Below the pieces are notes generated by a model, which made no database searches, was not told the DNA's origin, and saw nothing but the letters and a program-made list of their open reading frames with translations. The position numbers were made by a program, and so were the translations under genes. Positions 31,680-43,769 of a stretch of 64,000 bases of DNA are shown piece after piece. The stretch comes from Crossaster papposus (lineage: Eukaryota; Echinodermata; Asteroidea; Velatida; Solasteridae), in NCBI GenBank assembly GCA_037893245.1, contig JBAIAA010000414.1, positions 310,001 through 374,000 of the forward strand, in the 5' to 3' direction. Within the stretch, counting starts at the first letter, position 1, and every line of letters begins with the position of its first letter.

Positions 31680-31850
31680 AATGAATGTCACGTGGTGTGA
31701 GTTCCACCAATCAATAACAATGATCTGTATGTCAGTTATATAATTTTTGATGATACAACGGACTCGACTCGATCCCAACTATAATTGTTTTAGTTTCCTT
31801 TGAAATCTTCCTAAGAACTTCATCATGTCACGTACTGAAAAAAAGCGAGA
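31680..31850. repeat. Direct repeat left of the 31.86-33.56 kb array
   Basis: About 150 bp (TTTTTGATGATACAACGGAC, TTTAGTTTCCTTTGAAATCT) recur in the same orientation at 33665-33805, flanking the array. Confidence 0.75.
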
Positions 31851-31864
31851 TTTGTAGAAAAGAC

Positions 31865-33560
31865 TAGATGCGAGTTTTAAGTGCATATACATGTACATTG
31901 TGTATAGGCACTGTAGGGCCCAGTAGGACCAGGCCAAAAAAGGGATGCGAGATTTATAAAAAAGGGATGCGAGTTTTATAAAAAAGGGATGCGAGTTTTA
32001 AGTGCATATACATTGTGTATAGGCACGGTAGGGCCCAGTAGGACCAGGCCAAAAAAGGGATGCGAGATTTATAAAAAAGGGATGCGAGTTTTATAAAAAA
32101 GGGATGCGAGTTTTAAGTGCATATACATTGTGTATAGGCACGGTAGGGCCCAGTAGGACCAGGCCAAAAAAGGGATGCGAGATTTATAAAAAAGGGATGC
32201 GAGTTTTATAAAAAGGGATGCGAGTTTTAAGTGCATATACATTGTGTATAGGCACGGTAGGGCCCAGTAGGACCAGGCCAAAAAAAGGGATGCGAGATTT
32301 ATAAAAAAGGGATGTGAGTTTTAAGTGCATATACATTGTGTATAGGCACGGTAGAGCCCGGTAGGACCAGGTCAAAAAAGGGATGCGAGATTTGTAAAAA
32401 AGGGATGCGAGTTTTAAGTGCATATACATTGCATATAGGCACGGTAGGGCCCAGTAGGACCAGGCCAAAAAAGGGATGCGAGATTTTTAAAAAAGGGATG
32501 CGAGTTTTAAGTGCATATACATTGTGTATAGGCACGGTAGAGCCCATTAGGACCAGGCCAAAAAAAGGGATGCGAGATTTATAAAAAAGGGATGCGAGTT
32601 TTAAGTGCATATACATTGTATATAGGCACGGTAGAGCCCGGTAGGACCAGGCCAAAAAAGGGATGCGAGATTTATAAAAAAAGGATGCGAGTTTTATAAA
32701 AAAGGGATGCGAGTTTTAAGTGCATATACATTGTGTATAGGCACGGTAGGGCCCAGTAGGACCAGGCCAAAAAAGGGATGCGAGATTTATAAAAAAGAGA
32801 TGCGAGTTTAAAAAAAAAGGGATGCGAGTTTTAAGTGCATATACATTGTGTATAGGCACGGTAGGGCCCAGTAGGACCATAGGCCAAAAAAGGGATGCGA
32901 GATTTATAAAAAAGGGATGCGAGTTTTAAGTGCATATACATTGTGTATAGGCACGGTAGAGCCCGGTAGGACAAGGTCAAAAAAAGATGCGAGATTTGTA
33001 GAAAAGGGATGCGAGTTTTGAGTGCATATACATTGCATATAGGCACTGTAGGGCCCAGTAGGACCAGGCCAAAAAAGGGATGCGAGATTTATAAAAAAGG
33101 GATGCGAGTTTTAAGTGCATATACATTGTGTATAGGCACGGTAGGGCCCAGTTGGACCAGGCCAAAAAAGGGATGCGAGATTTATAAAAAAGGGATGCGA
33201 GTTTTATAAAAAAAGGGATGCGAGTTTTAAGTGCATATACATTGTGTATAGGCACGGTAGGGCCCAGTAGGACCAGGCCAAAAAAGGGATGCGTGATTTA
33301 TAAAAAAGGATGCGAGTTTTAAGTGCATATACATTGTGTATAGGCACGGTAGAGCCCGCGGTAGGACCAGGTCAAAAAAGGGATGCGAGTTTTAAGTGCA
33401 TATACATTGTATATAGGCACGGTAGAGCCCGGTAGGACTAGGTAAAAAAGGGATGCGAGATTTATAGAAAAAAGGATGCGAGTTTTTAGTGCATGTACAT
33501 GTACATTGTATAATAGGCACGTTAATTAGGGCCAGGTAAAAAGAGATGCGAGATTTGTAG
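31865..33560. repeat. Minisatellite array, unit ~93-115 bp
   Basis: About 16 units of GGGATGCGAGTTTTAAGTGC, ATATACATTGTGTATAGGCA and CGGTAGGGCCCAGTAGGACC, then short A-rich spacers. Extra GGGATGCGAGTTTTATAAAA sub-units account for the length steps. The open frames on both strands are by-products. Confidence 0.9.
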
Positions 33561-33664
33561 AAAATGGTTTTAGTGTTTATAAAAAAATGTTTGATTATTC
33601 ATCTTATCTCATCTTATTAAAATTTAGTTCATTTATTATTCCATGTATGCACACAATATAGACC

Positions 33665-33805
33665 CACTAGTTTGTCCACCAATCAACAAGGATCTGTATG
33701 TCAGTTGTAATATTTTTGATGATACAACGGACTCAAATCGATCCCAACTTCAATCGTTTTAGTTTCCTTTGAAATCTTCCTAAGAACTTTATCATGTCAC
33801 GTTTT
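33665..33805. repeat. Direct repeat right of the 31.86-33.56 kb array
   Basis: This matches 31700-31845 with scattered differences. Confidence 0.75.
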
Positions 33806-33810
33806 CGAGA

Positions 33811-35484
33811 AGTTTTCCTGTTTTTTATTTACAATTTCCGCACCATATTGAACCGACTTCACTGCAAATCGAGATTGGTGAGGGTTGGAAACACTAGGAT
33901 CTGTAACTGCTACGTATGGCCTCTTTAGTTATACCTTCACAAACAAAAAACATTGCCCCATATTATGAAAACAAACGGGCCACAATAATGAGAACAAATT
34001 ACGGGCCACAATATTGCAAAATTAATCTACTGACTACAATTATGCAATAATTCATCCAAACACCATTTTACATCAATATAACCTTGCTCTATTTAACAAT
34101 AGAAGTTGCACGTTAGCTTCATGAGAACTTACTTTGGTTTTGGTAAAAAATGTAAGTTTGTTCATTCATCACTGACGTGTTAATTTATTTAGCCTCAGCA
34201 GAGTTATGGCCCGTGCACGGTAGGATACTACACCAATGGTAATTGCTTGAATTATCATGAGTAGATTTGGGGGGTTGTATTTTATAGTAAATATCGTTTA
34301 ACTGAGCTGTCCGAAGTTTTACAATCATGGATGCCGAGAAAAGCACGAAAAACACTTTTTTTCTTTAAACCGGCGTCGAGCAGTTAGTCTTATGTTATCT
34401 TTGTTTTATTCGCGATTACCGTCCGGCGAGCGCGAATTTTTCATTATAAAATTATATTTTTCGGAATAATTACAGGATATCTACCGCAATCATTTTGCTG
34501 GATGCCTAGAATCAACATTTACTTTCAAATGAGTCAAATATTTCTTACTAATTCGGTACCGTAGTAAATATATTTGATATCTGCAAATGTACGTGTATCC
34601 TACCTGGGATCGTATACGTTTGGTAATTGGAACCCACTGTTTGTTTCAATCCTATATAGTTATAGATATATACCATAAAACTAACCTGTAAAGATTTCAT
34701 ATCAAAAGGTGGTAGCGATTTTGAGATATTGCCACAAATCTAGAGCGGTATGTCCACGCAGGAAGACCGCATTGGAATACACAATCTGAGAAACGTCACT
34801 GCATGTACGGTAACGCTTCTCAGATTCAAATTTTTCTGGGATAAACATTTAGTGCTATCTTTTTCAAAAACTGCAGAACTTCGAAGTGAAAAGTTTCTAA
34901 AAATGCATTATACTATCCAAAGCTACTGTATGCTTCCTACCAAGTAAGTTTTTATTGCCATTAATATTTGGAGTAATTACCAAACATAAACGATCCCTTT
35001 AAAGACTTTTCTTTATCAGCTAGATTTCTCATTTTGACGAACTTAATTGGAGAATTAAGATTGATTTACTTAATTTGAGTATGTAAATGTATTACAAATT
35101 ACAAGTTAAATTTAGTAATTTGACTTAGCTGGGGTCAATGATATTTTGTCGATCCATATTTTATTGAAATCTTATTTCTCCGGTATTACCACTCTTTGGT
35201 TCCTATTATTGGATTCTTGCTTACAGTATAAAATCTTATAGTTCAGTCATTATTTTGTTCTGTGCCAAAGTCCAGAGTGTGTGTGTAGTGTAGCGTATGC
35301 ACATGTACAGTTCCCTATGCTAGCTATAATGAGGTTGACCTGGTCCTTTCTCCAGGGGGTTGACCATGAAGTTGACCCTCCACTGACCCAGCCACTGTTG
35401 AAAGACTGAAATTCCCTGACCGCACATAAAACTGCCAGTCTGTAAACCACAAGCCTCAATATGAAGAAAAAGTTAAGACAGGAT
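33811..35484. other. Interior of the 5.5-kb element, no gene recognised
   Basis: Short frames such as 34750-34947 (+) have no recognised domain. Confidence 0.35.
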
Positions 35485-35520
35485 TAAGGTACCAACTTTT
35501 ACGAGAGTGTGTTGGTAATG

Positions 35521-36640
35521 GGCTGTATTGACCCTAGGACTCTCGGCTTTATTGACCCTATAGGACTCAGTAATTAGGATCCTCGGCTTTATTGACCCTA
35601 GGATCCTCAGCTTTATTGACCCTAGGACCCTCGGCTTTATTGACCCTAGGACTCAGTACTTGAATTCTCTATCTAAAATCATCCCCAACCTACTCATCAC
35701 TCCTCTCTATCAATACGGCTGATCTATTTGATGCGTGGCTTTATTTACCCTATAGGACTCTCGACTTTATTTCGCGCGCGCTGTGTACACTGTACTTCGT
35801 ATTCGTGCTTAAGTCTCCTTTCAAGAGTGGAATTGCCAGTGTTACGACAAGAAACCATTCGCTGCGGTGTAACAAAAATACGCTGCATATCTGGCGATAA
35901 TTAAGGGCTCCCTCAATAAGCCTGGATAGCGGACGGCGCGCCAGCTCGGTTTTTGAGCAAGACTACGATAAACCATGTGAGCAGTACTTCGTAGAAACCT
36001 CTGGCCGTTGGCTATCCTCTCATGTACGTTTCCCCGGCTCCTCCTAATTAGCCAAGTAATTAAGCTAAATTGTTTCGCTCTTTCAACTTGGTGGATGCTT
36101 AGATGAGATAAGGTACTCGCTCATTTGATAAAAGTTGAGGAACTATAGGCCACCGTGACGTGAGTGGGTTTGCTCAATCAAAGAGGCGTATCTGCTACTT
36201 CTGTTAGAAATATTAAATTTATTAAGGTTTCTGTAGAATATGAAAAAGAAAGAGGAAAAAATAATGTAGAAAATGACGGGTACCATAATTGATATGTTGC
36301 TTATGTATAGGTTTATGTCGTTTTCTTTCTACTTTTCGTTTTAATTTGTTTAGGTCCCCGTAGAGACCGTCAAAAATTGCATATGCCAACGGTATTTCCC
36401 GTCGTCATTGCGGGGTATTGGGATAAGTTTTCAACTAGCAATAATCGCACCTCGGTTATGCCTCATTGGTTACGATATCGCCTCTGCGCAAAGATAACTC
36501 GTTCAAATCGGGCGAGGTCATAAGACATTCGACATGCCACAGGAGGTTCACAGTAGTGGTCTCTACGTTTGATACGTTTTGCATCAACGTCTACGCATGC
36601 GCGTGTCTACTCATGTGGAACGATATGACTACTGAACCAT
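35521..36640. repeat. Tandem 2.8-kb unit, copy 2, second segment
   Basis: This segment aligns with 8030-8436, 9083-9544, 26141-26168 and 26647-26918, so it provides uninterrupted versions of three insertion sites in copy 1. Confidence 0.8.
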
Positions 36641-39220
36641 CCCAGTGGGTATTTTACCCGATATTACCCGGGTTGTAACGAGTAATAACGCTAGTTATTA
36701 CTGGGTAACATACTGATATTACCCGGGTTGTAACGAGTAATAACGCGTTATTACGGGTAATATCACCGAGTAATAACGGGGAAATGGTAGACGAACATTT
36801 CCCCGTTATTACCAGCCGATATTACCGCATTTACCCACTGTTACCCGGGAGAATGTTACCGATATTTCTGGCATTGTACGTTATTACCACCCGATATTAC
36901 CCCATTTACCCGATATTGCCAGAAAGATTACCGATATTTCTGGCATTGCATTGTTATTACCACCCGATATTACCCCATTTACCCGATATTTCTGGCATTG
37001 CATTGTTATTACCACCCGATATTACCTCTTTTACCCGATATTTCTGGCATTGCATTGTTATTACCACCCGATATTACCTCTTTTACCCGATATTTCTGGC
37101 ATTGCATTGTTATTACCACCCGATATTACCTCTTTTACCCGATATTTCTGGCATTGCATTGTTATTACCACCCGATATTACCCCATTTACCCGATATTTC
37201 TGGCATTGCATTGTTATTACTAGCCGATATTACCCGATATTTCTGACATTGCATTGCTATTACCACCCGATATTACCTCTTTTACCCGATATTTCTGGTA
37301 TTGCATTGTTATTACCACCCGATATTACCCGATATTTCTGGCATTGCATTGTTATTACTAGCCGATATTACCTATTTTACCCGATATTTCTGGCATTGCA
37401 TTTTTATTACTACCCGATATTACCCCATTTACCCGAAATTACCAGGGAGAATGTTACCGATATATTACCGTTATTACCACCCGATATTACCCGGGATAAT
37501 GTTACCGATATTTCTGGCATTGCATATTGGTTAATTTGTTGGTTAATTGGTTAATGATATTGGTTAATACTAATATTACGATACTACCGGAACAATACTA
37601 CAATGTATACACATATAAACATCAATGACTCTTCTGAGCCTACAATCTTTAGCGTGTACTTAAATGCTATATATGTGCCCAATATCACCGCTGTCTGTAA
37701 TCACAGCTAGTTTGCAATTAATTTGTTGTTAATTTATTTGTGTGTTGGTTTTTTGGCAAATTTGTTTCTTTGAGACTTGGAGTAAATAAATATTACACAA
37801 TTATCTCTACGAAAACACCCTAAACGTATCGCTATTTCGCAAAACATAACGTTCATGTAGAAAAAAAGTGACAAAATTGTTTCACCAAGGTTTATCACGC
37901 CCACTTGGGGGTCAACATGTAAATAAGTGGGGTCAACATGTAAATTGAGGTCACCCGATATTACCCTATTTACCCAATATCAGAGAATGTAACTGATATT
38001 TCTGGCATTGCCGTGTTATTACCACCTGATATTACCCCATTTACCAAATATTACCAGGGAGAATGTAACCGATATTTCTGGCATTTTCATGTTATTAACT
38101 CGGTAAATTGTTACCCATTACCTCTTATTACCCTGTCATAACTCACTAAAATGTCGGTTGCAACAGGGTAATAACAGTAATCTTTGAACTTAGAAATTAT
38201 TAGCTTGGATTGCTATAATTTTACTGTTATTACCCCCCCGGTACTCAAGTTCCCAATGTTATAACCATTACCCACATTACCTGTATTATCCTGTTGTTAC
38301 CCGGTAAATTGTCGGTTTCAACAGGGTAATAACAGTAATATTTGAACTTGAAAATTTTGCTGGAATTGCTACTAATTTTACTGTTATTACTCAAGTTCCC
38401 AATGTTATAACCAATTCAAGCCTTTCATCATTACCCACATTACCTGTATTATCCTGTTGTTACTCGGTAACATGTTGGTTTCAACAGGGTAACAACAGTA
38501 ATATTAGAACTTGGAAATGTTACTGTTATTACTCAAGTTCCCGATGTTATAACCAATTCAACCCTCTCACCACATTACCCATGTTACCTGTATTATCCTG
38601 TTGTTACTCGGTAACATGTTGGTTTCAACAGGGTAACAACAGTAATATTTGAATTAGGATATTTTGCTAGGATTGCTATAATTTTACTGTTATTACTCAA
38701 GTTACCAATGTTATAACCAATTCAAGCCTTTCATCATTACCCACATTACCTGTATTATCCTGTTGTTACTCGGTAAAATGTCGGTTTCAACAGGGTACTA
38801 TAACAGTAATATTAGAACTTGGAAGTGTTACTGTTATTATTCAAGTTCCCGATGTTATAACCAATTCAACCCTTTCACCACATTACCCATATTACCTGTA
38901 TTATCCTGTTGTTACTCGGTAACATGTTGGTTTCAACAGGGTAATAACGGTTATATTTGGACTTTGAAATTTGGTAGACCGGTGCACCATTTTTCAAGAG
39001 TTTTTCTCATCAGAAACAGATCCTGTCGGTCTCAAGGATCAATTAGAGTCAATCCTTATATTAAAAAAACAAATATTAAGGAATTTATAACAATTTCATT
39101 ATCACACCGGTAATATCATTTGGGTAATAACACGGTAATATCGGTAAAATTTGGACTTAGTCAAATTTTGGGGTGATATTACCGGTAATATCGGTAACCG
39201 GTAACAACTTGCCCACTGGG
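36641..39220. mobile_element. 2.58-kb non-autonomous transposon built of TTACCCGATATTACC-type arrays; AT duplication
   Basis: The element begins CCCAGTGGG and ends CCCACTGGG. Copy 1 has the empty site (CTGAACCATTGAAAG, about 26911), so the ends and an AT target duplication (36639-36640, 39221-39222) are exact. A left array of ~50-60-bp units (about 36880-37540: TTACCCGATATTTCTGGCAT) and a right array of ~150-190-bp units (about 38100-38960: TTTCAACAGGGTAATAACAG) fill it. The 256-codon frame at 36784 is array by-product. AT duplications are reported for the ISL2EU group, so that is one candidate class; no transposase is present. Confidence 0.8.
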
Positions 39221-39925
39221 ATTGAAAGATTATGTAGTAGATAAAATCACGGAGATCAAAAATACTCCTCAGTCCTCGCATATGCAAACTTGTTAGCGCA
39301 TCCTCCAGATAAAGCAACCGACAGGCGCGGTTTTACAGCCTGTGCTATAGAGTAGAGGTTGCTTTAACCCCCCCCCCCCCCCCCCCCCCCCTAAATGCAA
39401 TACAAAGTACATTTTGGAAAATGCGTATACTGGACCTGCGAAAGTTAGAAGCTGACGTCACGTGGGTTTAGCCCCCCTAACACCACTATCACACTGGGCA
39501 TTTGACCTCGTTACGAACTTCCCGATCAAAACAAATGTAAATCGTGGTACAAATCGTGGTACAAATCGTGGTAAAATCGGGTAGAACGTGGTGGGGTCGT
39601 AAACGGGAATGGTCGTAGTATGGTTTGGAAGAGAGAGGCAATCCGGGAGTCGTTTCCACTGCTTCTGCCACTGCACACCGAACTAGTTCTCAAAACGTCC
39701 TGCCCCTTCATAAACAAATTGTAAAACGGGCTGTGCTGGGGGTAGAACGTGTAACTTTGGCCAAATAATGTCATAAATACGATGCTATACTTCGTTCTGA
39801 AACAGTCCTCAGTATGTCTATCTCGTCTTTAACCCGTTCGCAGTCCATTGGTATCCAGTTCAGATCGGGTAAAATTGCCCTCTCACCTATACACGATGAT
39901 AACCTAAACAGTACAGTGATAGAGA
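39221..39925. repeat. Tandem 2.8-kb unit, copy 2, third segment
   Basis: This segment aligns with 26917-27609 and includes a poly-C tract at 39367-39391. Confidence 0.75.
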
Positions 39926-41071
39926 TAGTCTAGCCCTAGACCCTTGTGTTATTTCGGCGCCCACCACGCGCGCAGATTCGTTAACGCTGTCTCTTTTTCA
40001 AATCCCGGCTTCGTGTGCGTTCTGGTCTCACGCATGCGTAGTTTACAAAATGCGCTGGATCCATGTTCGCACTGGAGCCGACGTTTGACAAACGTACATG
40101 ATTTTGGATTCCCCTAATGGTCTAGCACTAGTTGGCAATCAATTGTTAACTTTAACCTTAGTTTTCGACGATTCTCCCTCGCTTTTCCGAGGGATCCAAT
40201 CAGCGACCGAGTTTGAGCCTCATCATGAATTATTCATTATACACAAATACAGGATATGACTGGGTGTGTGTACACAGTGTACATGTACATGTAATGTAAA
40301 TGTACATAACAGTGTATGTGATGGCGACTGTATGCACGTATAGTATGCATTGCGCGAAATGTGCAGACTTAATAGCATTGTGTGGCCGATCTTCCGGGGC
40401 AGTGCTACTAGTGCAAGCTAGCTGCAGCCGCCAACCGGCGCGGCCTGGACGCATTGTACCCGTACCGATCTTGTCGAGTCCCGCTGCAGCATCTCGTTAG
40501 TAATGTGGTGCCGCGGAGAAGGGAAGGTTTTTTTTTATTCCAGTGTATCGAACCATGAGAAAGGAACAGATCGAAGTCGAACGTACGTCATTTTGGCTAC
40601 GTTTCCCTGAAATCAAAGGAAACATTATCATTCGTTTCGTGGTTTCACTCATCACAAATTTAAACACCAAAGACAAATACCTCTGCACCCGCAGTCACAA
40701 ATAAACGCCGGGGCAGCCATGATTTGCTGCGTCGATGTACAATGTACATGTACATGTGTACACAGGTCAATCGCGGCGAGTCTGGACATGTGTACACAGG
40801 TCAATCGCGGCGAGTCTGGACATGTTTTGCGCGACACAATAACCCTCAGGTCTGCACGTATTTGCTTAACCGTCCATCATTATCACGTGATATGAATACT
40901 GCATATATTACAATAGTCTGACCACGCCCACGATGTGCCAACTTGTCCAAGACCTTCGGCAGGGTCCAGTCACGGGTGTCGGTTCGTCGTGAAATACCGC
41001 CCTCTATAACATCGGTGGTTTGTGTCAGTGATCGCGAAATAAACAACACGAAGGTCTTGGAACCAAGACTA
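39926..41071. mobile_element. 1.15-kb element, ends TAGTCT...AGACTA, 9-bp duplication TGATAGAGA
   Basis: TGATAGAGA lies at 39917-39925 and again at 41072-41080, while copy 1 has one related site (TGATAGCGA at 27601-27609). The left end TAGTCTAGCCCTAGACCCTT is an imperfect inverted match of the right end, whose complement reads TAGTCTTGGTTCCAAGACCT. The interior has a 40-bp tandem duplication (about 40755-40835) and ACATGT runs, but no recognised gene. The ends and 9-bp duplication recall the elements at 46582 and 47750. Confidence 0.75.
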
Positions 41072-41225
41072 TGATAGAGACTGCAATATACCATGGAGAA
41101 ATAAGACTTATTTCTCCATGAATATACCAAACACAATTAAAGGGACTTCCACGACACGAGGATTCCCTGTGTTGTCTCCTTAAAATTCGCCATATGCTTT
41201 GCTTTGACAGTAGTTGAAAGTTATG
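41072..41225. repeat. Tandem 2.8-kb unit, copy 2, last segment
   Basis: This segment matches 28296-28440, including the TGGAGAAATAAG hairpin. Confidence 0.7.
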
Positions 41226-41339
41226 ATTCTTTTAATTGCAGCGGCTGTCCGTGAAAACCCCTCAACGTGCTGTTGATGGGCAAATTTGTCTGCTAATTCA
41301 GAATTGGCTGAAATATATACCTAAGCCCGCTCAAAAGCT

Positions 41340-41860
41340 GAGAAGAACGATGGCAACGTGAACGTTGGAGGACAAGGAGACCGTGATGAGGAAGGAGATG
41401 TTTGTGTCGGATTAACGTCTGATTTATGGTCATGAACAATAAGCCCAGTTTGGCTCATTAACTAGTGTATTAACTTTCAAATGTTTGCAACATTCGACAT
41501 TATGATCCAGCATACAAATTACAACGAATCATCAATATATGCAACTAATTGTAATCCCTTGTCTCTGAGGGCAGAGAATAGGTTTCATGACCTTGGTGAA
41601 TACACTTAGAGCTGAAGCAAGCCCATTAGGGAGGCATGCGAATTGATAGACATAGTCGTTCGTAATCAATTGGCACTAATAAGTATCACGAATATCAATA
41701 GATGCCAGCAGTTTTGTTCGGCTGTATCTGACTGCAAAGTTTCCATCTGAAAACGATGGTATTTTACATGCTTATTTAAAGTCTTTAAATTCAGTATCAT
41801 TTCATGACCCATCTTTCTTTGGACGCAAAACTTATATTTGATATAAATTCTCCATTCCAA
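41340..41860 (-). pseudogene. DIRS-like retroelement reverse transcriptase fragment
   Basis: On the minus strand one reads LNLKTLNKHVKYHRFQMETL, then (after a small break) YQFACLPNGLASALSVFTKV, then LRDKGLQLVAYIDDSL, which holds the YIDD catalytic motif. This order and wording fit DIRS-type (and some Gypsy-type) reverse transcriptases. Frames break around 41655 and 41590, and coding then fades, so it is a relic. The part 41652-41860 is copied at 43770-43978. Confidence 0.65.
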
Positions 41861-42346
41861 TGGCTGTTTTAGCTAGATCGGTATTGCATCCTTCTCAGAT
41901 CTTCTTTGGCTCCTATTATGGTTTTGTTTTTATTGGTTGAAATACAATTGTCATTCATATCAAATTGAAAATGACAAGATGTTAATTTAGTTGTGTGTGT
42001 GTGTGTTTTGTTGTGTTCGTTATTAGTGTCACATAACATCCCATCGCGTGCGATATTCGTGGGCATCATGTGCGCTCGCAATCGAATCGCACGATCTCCA
42101 ACAAAACGAGCAAAATCCACGTGCTCCCAGTGATGACGCCCTCTATCAAAAGAGGGCGCTAACAAAATAAGTAATTTGGCAACCAAAAAATGGCAGAATA
42201 CGCACGTGAACCATGGTAAGTCGTCCCGGGTACGAGTTGTCCCACATCCCCTGTTTACCCACGAAATTAAATATTATAGTCTGTAGTTTAAACAAGCATA
42301 AATGTCATGAAACTTGTCTTCATTCTACAAACTTGTCCAAACGGAT

Positions 42347-42743
42347 GTGGGACGACTCGTACCCGGGACGACTCGTACCCGGGACGACTCGTACCCGGGA
42401 CGACTCGTACCCGGGACGACTCGTACCCGGGACGACTCGTACCCGGGACGACTCGTACCCGGGACGACTCGTACCCGGGACGACTCGTACCCGGGACGAC
42501 TCGTACCCGGGACGACTCGTACCCGGGACGACTCGTACCCGGGACGACTCGTACCCGGGACGACTCGTACCCGGGACGACTCGTACCCGGGACGACTCGT
42601 ACCCGGGACGACTCGTACCCGGGACGACTCGTACCCGGGACGACTCGTACCCGGGACGACTCGTACCCAAAATTTGTTACCCGGGACAACTCGTACCCAG
42701 GACAACTCGTACCCAGGACAACTCGTACCCGGGACGACTCGTA
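42347..42743. repeat. Array 1 of 16-bp unit GGGACGACTCGTACCC
   Basis: About 20 perfect units, then a variant tail containing AAAATTTGTTACCC and units with CAACTC. The variant tail is mirrored at the start of array 4. Confidence 0.95.
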
Positions 42744-42794
42744 CCTTGTACTTTTCTTACCATGTACTTTCCTGTTTCTTTTATTTAGATGTAA

Positions 42795-43067
42795 TTGACA
42801 AATCAGAAGATGTGGAAAATTAAAGTCGTTCAGTTTTTGGAAATTGCCAGTGGTGACAATCATACAAGCAGGAGATTGTTCTGGAGAGATTCTGGCAGCT
42901 GGCCGATGATCGCGGAGTTTGCCGAATTCAGAAGGAGCTATAGCAATCATGAGCTTCGTAACTTATTTGACTGCTTCATTAAAATTATAAAAATGTTATA
43001 TATGTCACCTTCTACATTTTGTATGACATTAAAGTTCTGGGCGGAGTTTGCTCGTAAACTTATTTGA
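42795..43067 (+). other. Open frame of unknown meaning in segment B (mirrored at 45649-45921)
   Basis: The frame reads TNQKMWKIKVVQFLEIASGD onward for about 90 residues. No domain is recognised and the two copies are the same by duplication, so conservation gives no evidence of coding. Confidence 0.15.
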
Positions 43068-43317
43068 TCTTTTTGTTTAACAGTAGTTTCAGACACGCAT
43101 ATTACATTGTGTTACGTCTAGAACACATCATTAAATGCGTGTTTGGATATTTCATTTTACGTACCTCGCCAAGACACGCGTTTTTTCTTACTTGTTAACC
43201 CGTGTTTGAAACATAGTACTGGGTACCGATTCATTATAAAATGTTACATAATTATGTCACCAAGCTACAGTTGTTATGACATTAGAGTTTCTGAAACGGA
43301 ATTAAACAAACAAAATT

Positions 43318-43502
43318 ATCTTCAGGCCAACGATAGGCCTAAGCTTCTTTAAAAGAAGCTTAGGCCTATCGTTGGCCTGAAGATAGATTTTTGACGATTA
43401 AGAATGAAACTTTTTTATTTCAGTTTTAGATTTAAAAGAGAAAAGTTTTCTCTTTTAAATCTAAAACTGAAATAAAAAAGTTTCATTCTTAATCGTCAAA
43501 AA
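43318..43502. repeat. Two adjacent long perfect hairpins
   Basis: Hairpin 1 (43318-43385) has stems over CAGGCCAACGATAGGCCTAA. Hairpin 2 (43387-43502) has ~57-bp stems over TTTTTGACGATTAAGAATGA. Both are mirrored at 45208-45400. Confidence 0.9.
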
Positions 43503-43675
43503 TCTCTAGTAGTAATCAAACCATTAACAATTTCTATCTTTGAAATAGTAATTGGTTAGCATAATAATAGGTTGAAAATAAGTACGATAACGTTTGGCAC
43601 AAGTATTAAGTAAGGCACAATAAGGGGTTGATTTACGAGTATACGCTGCACATACAGTGTTTAATTTTCCAGCCG

Positions 43676-43769
43676 TGTACGAGTCGTCCCGGGTACGAGT
43701 CGTCCCGGGTACGAGTCGTCCCGGGTACGAGTCGTCCCGGGTACGAGTCGTCCCGGGTACGAGTCGTCC
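43676..43769. repeat. Array 2 of the 16-bp unit, reverse orientation
   Basis: About six units of GGGTACGAGTCGTCCC, truncated at 43769 where the A copy begins mid-sequence. Confidence 0.9.

Larger units (their letters stand above)
29987..35520. mobile_element. 5.5-kb element with ~38-bp terminal inverted repeats, inserted in copy 2
   Basis: The left end CATTACCAGCACGTTGTCGT is the inverted match of the right end, which reads CGAGAGTGTGTTGGTAATG. Similarity runs about 38 bp, to GTTGGTACCTTAAT. The flanks on both sides are the CCCTAGGACC minisatellite. No transposase was recognised inside, so it is probably non-autonomous. Confidence 0.65.

Noticed and set aside
31865-33560. Series of 70-118-codon frames (SYWALPCLYTMYMHLKLASL)
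   Set aside because: Translation of the ~100-bp minisatellite units.
36784-37554. 256-codon open frame rich in Tyr, Pro and Leu
   Set aside because: It is the translation of TTACCCGATATTTCTGGCAT-type tandem repeats inside a transposon, with further open frames over the same array; not a gene.
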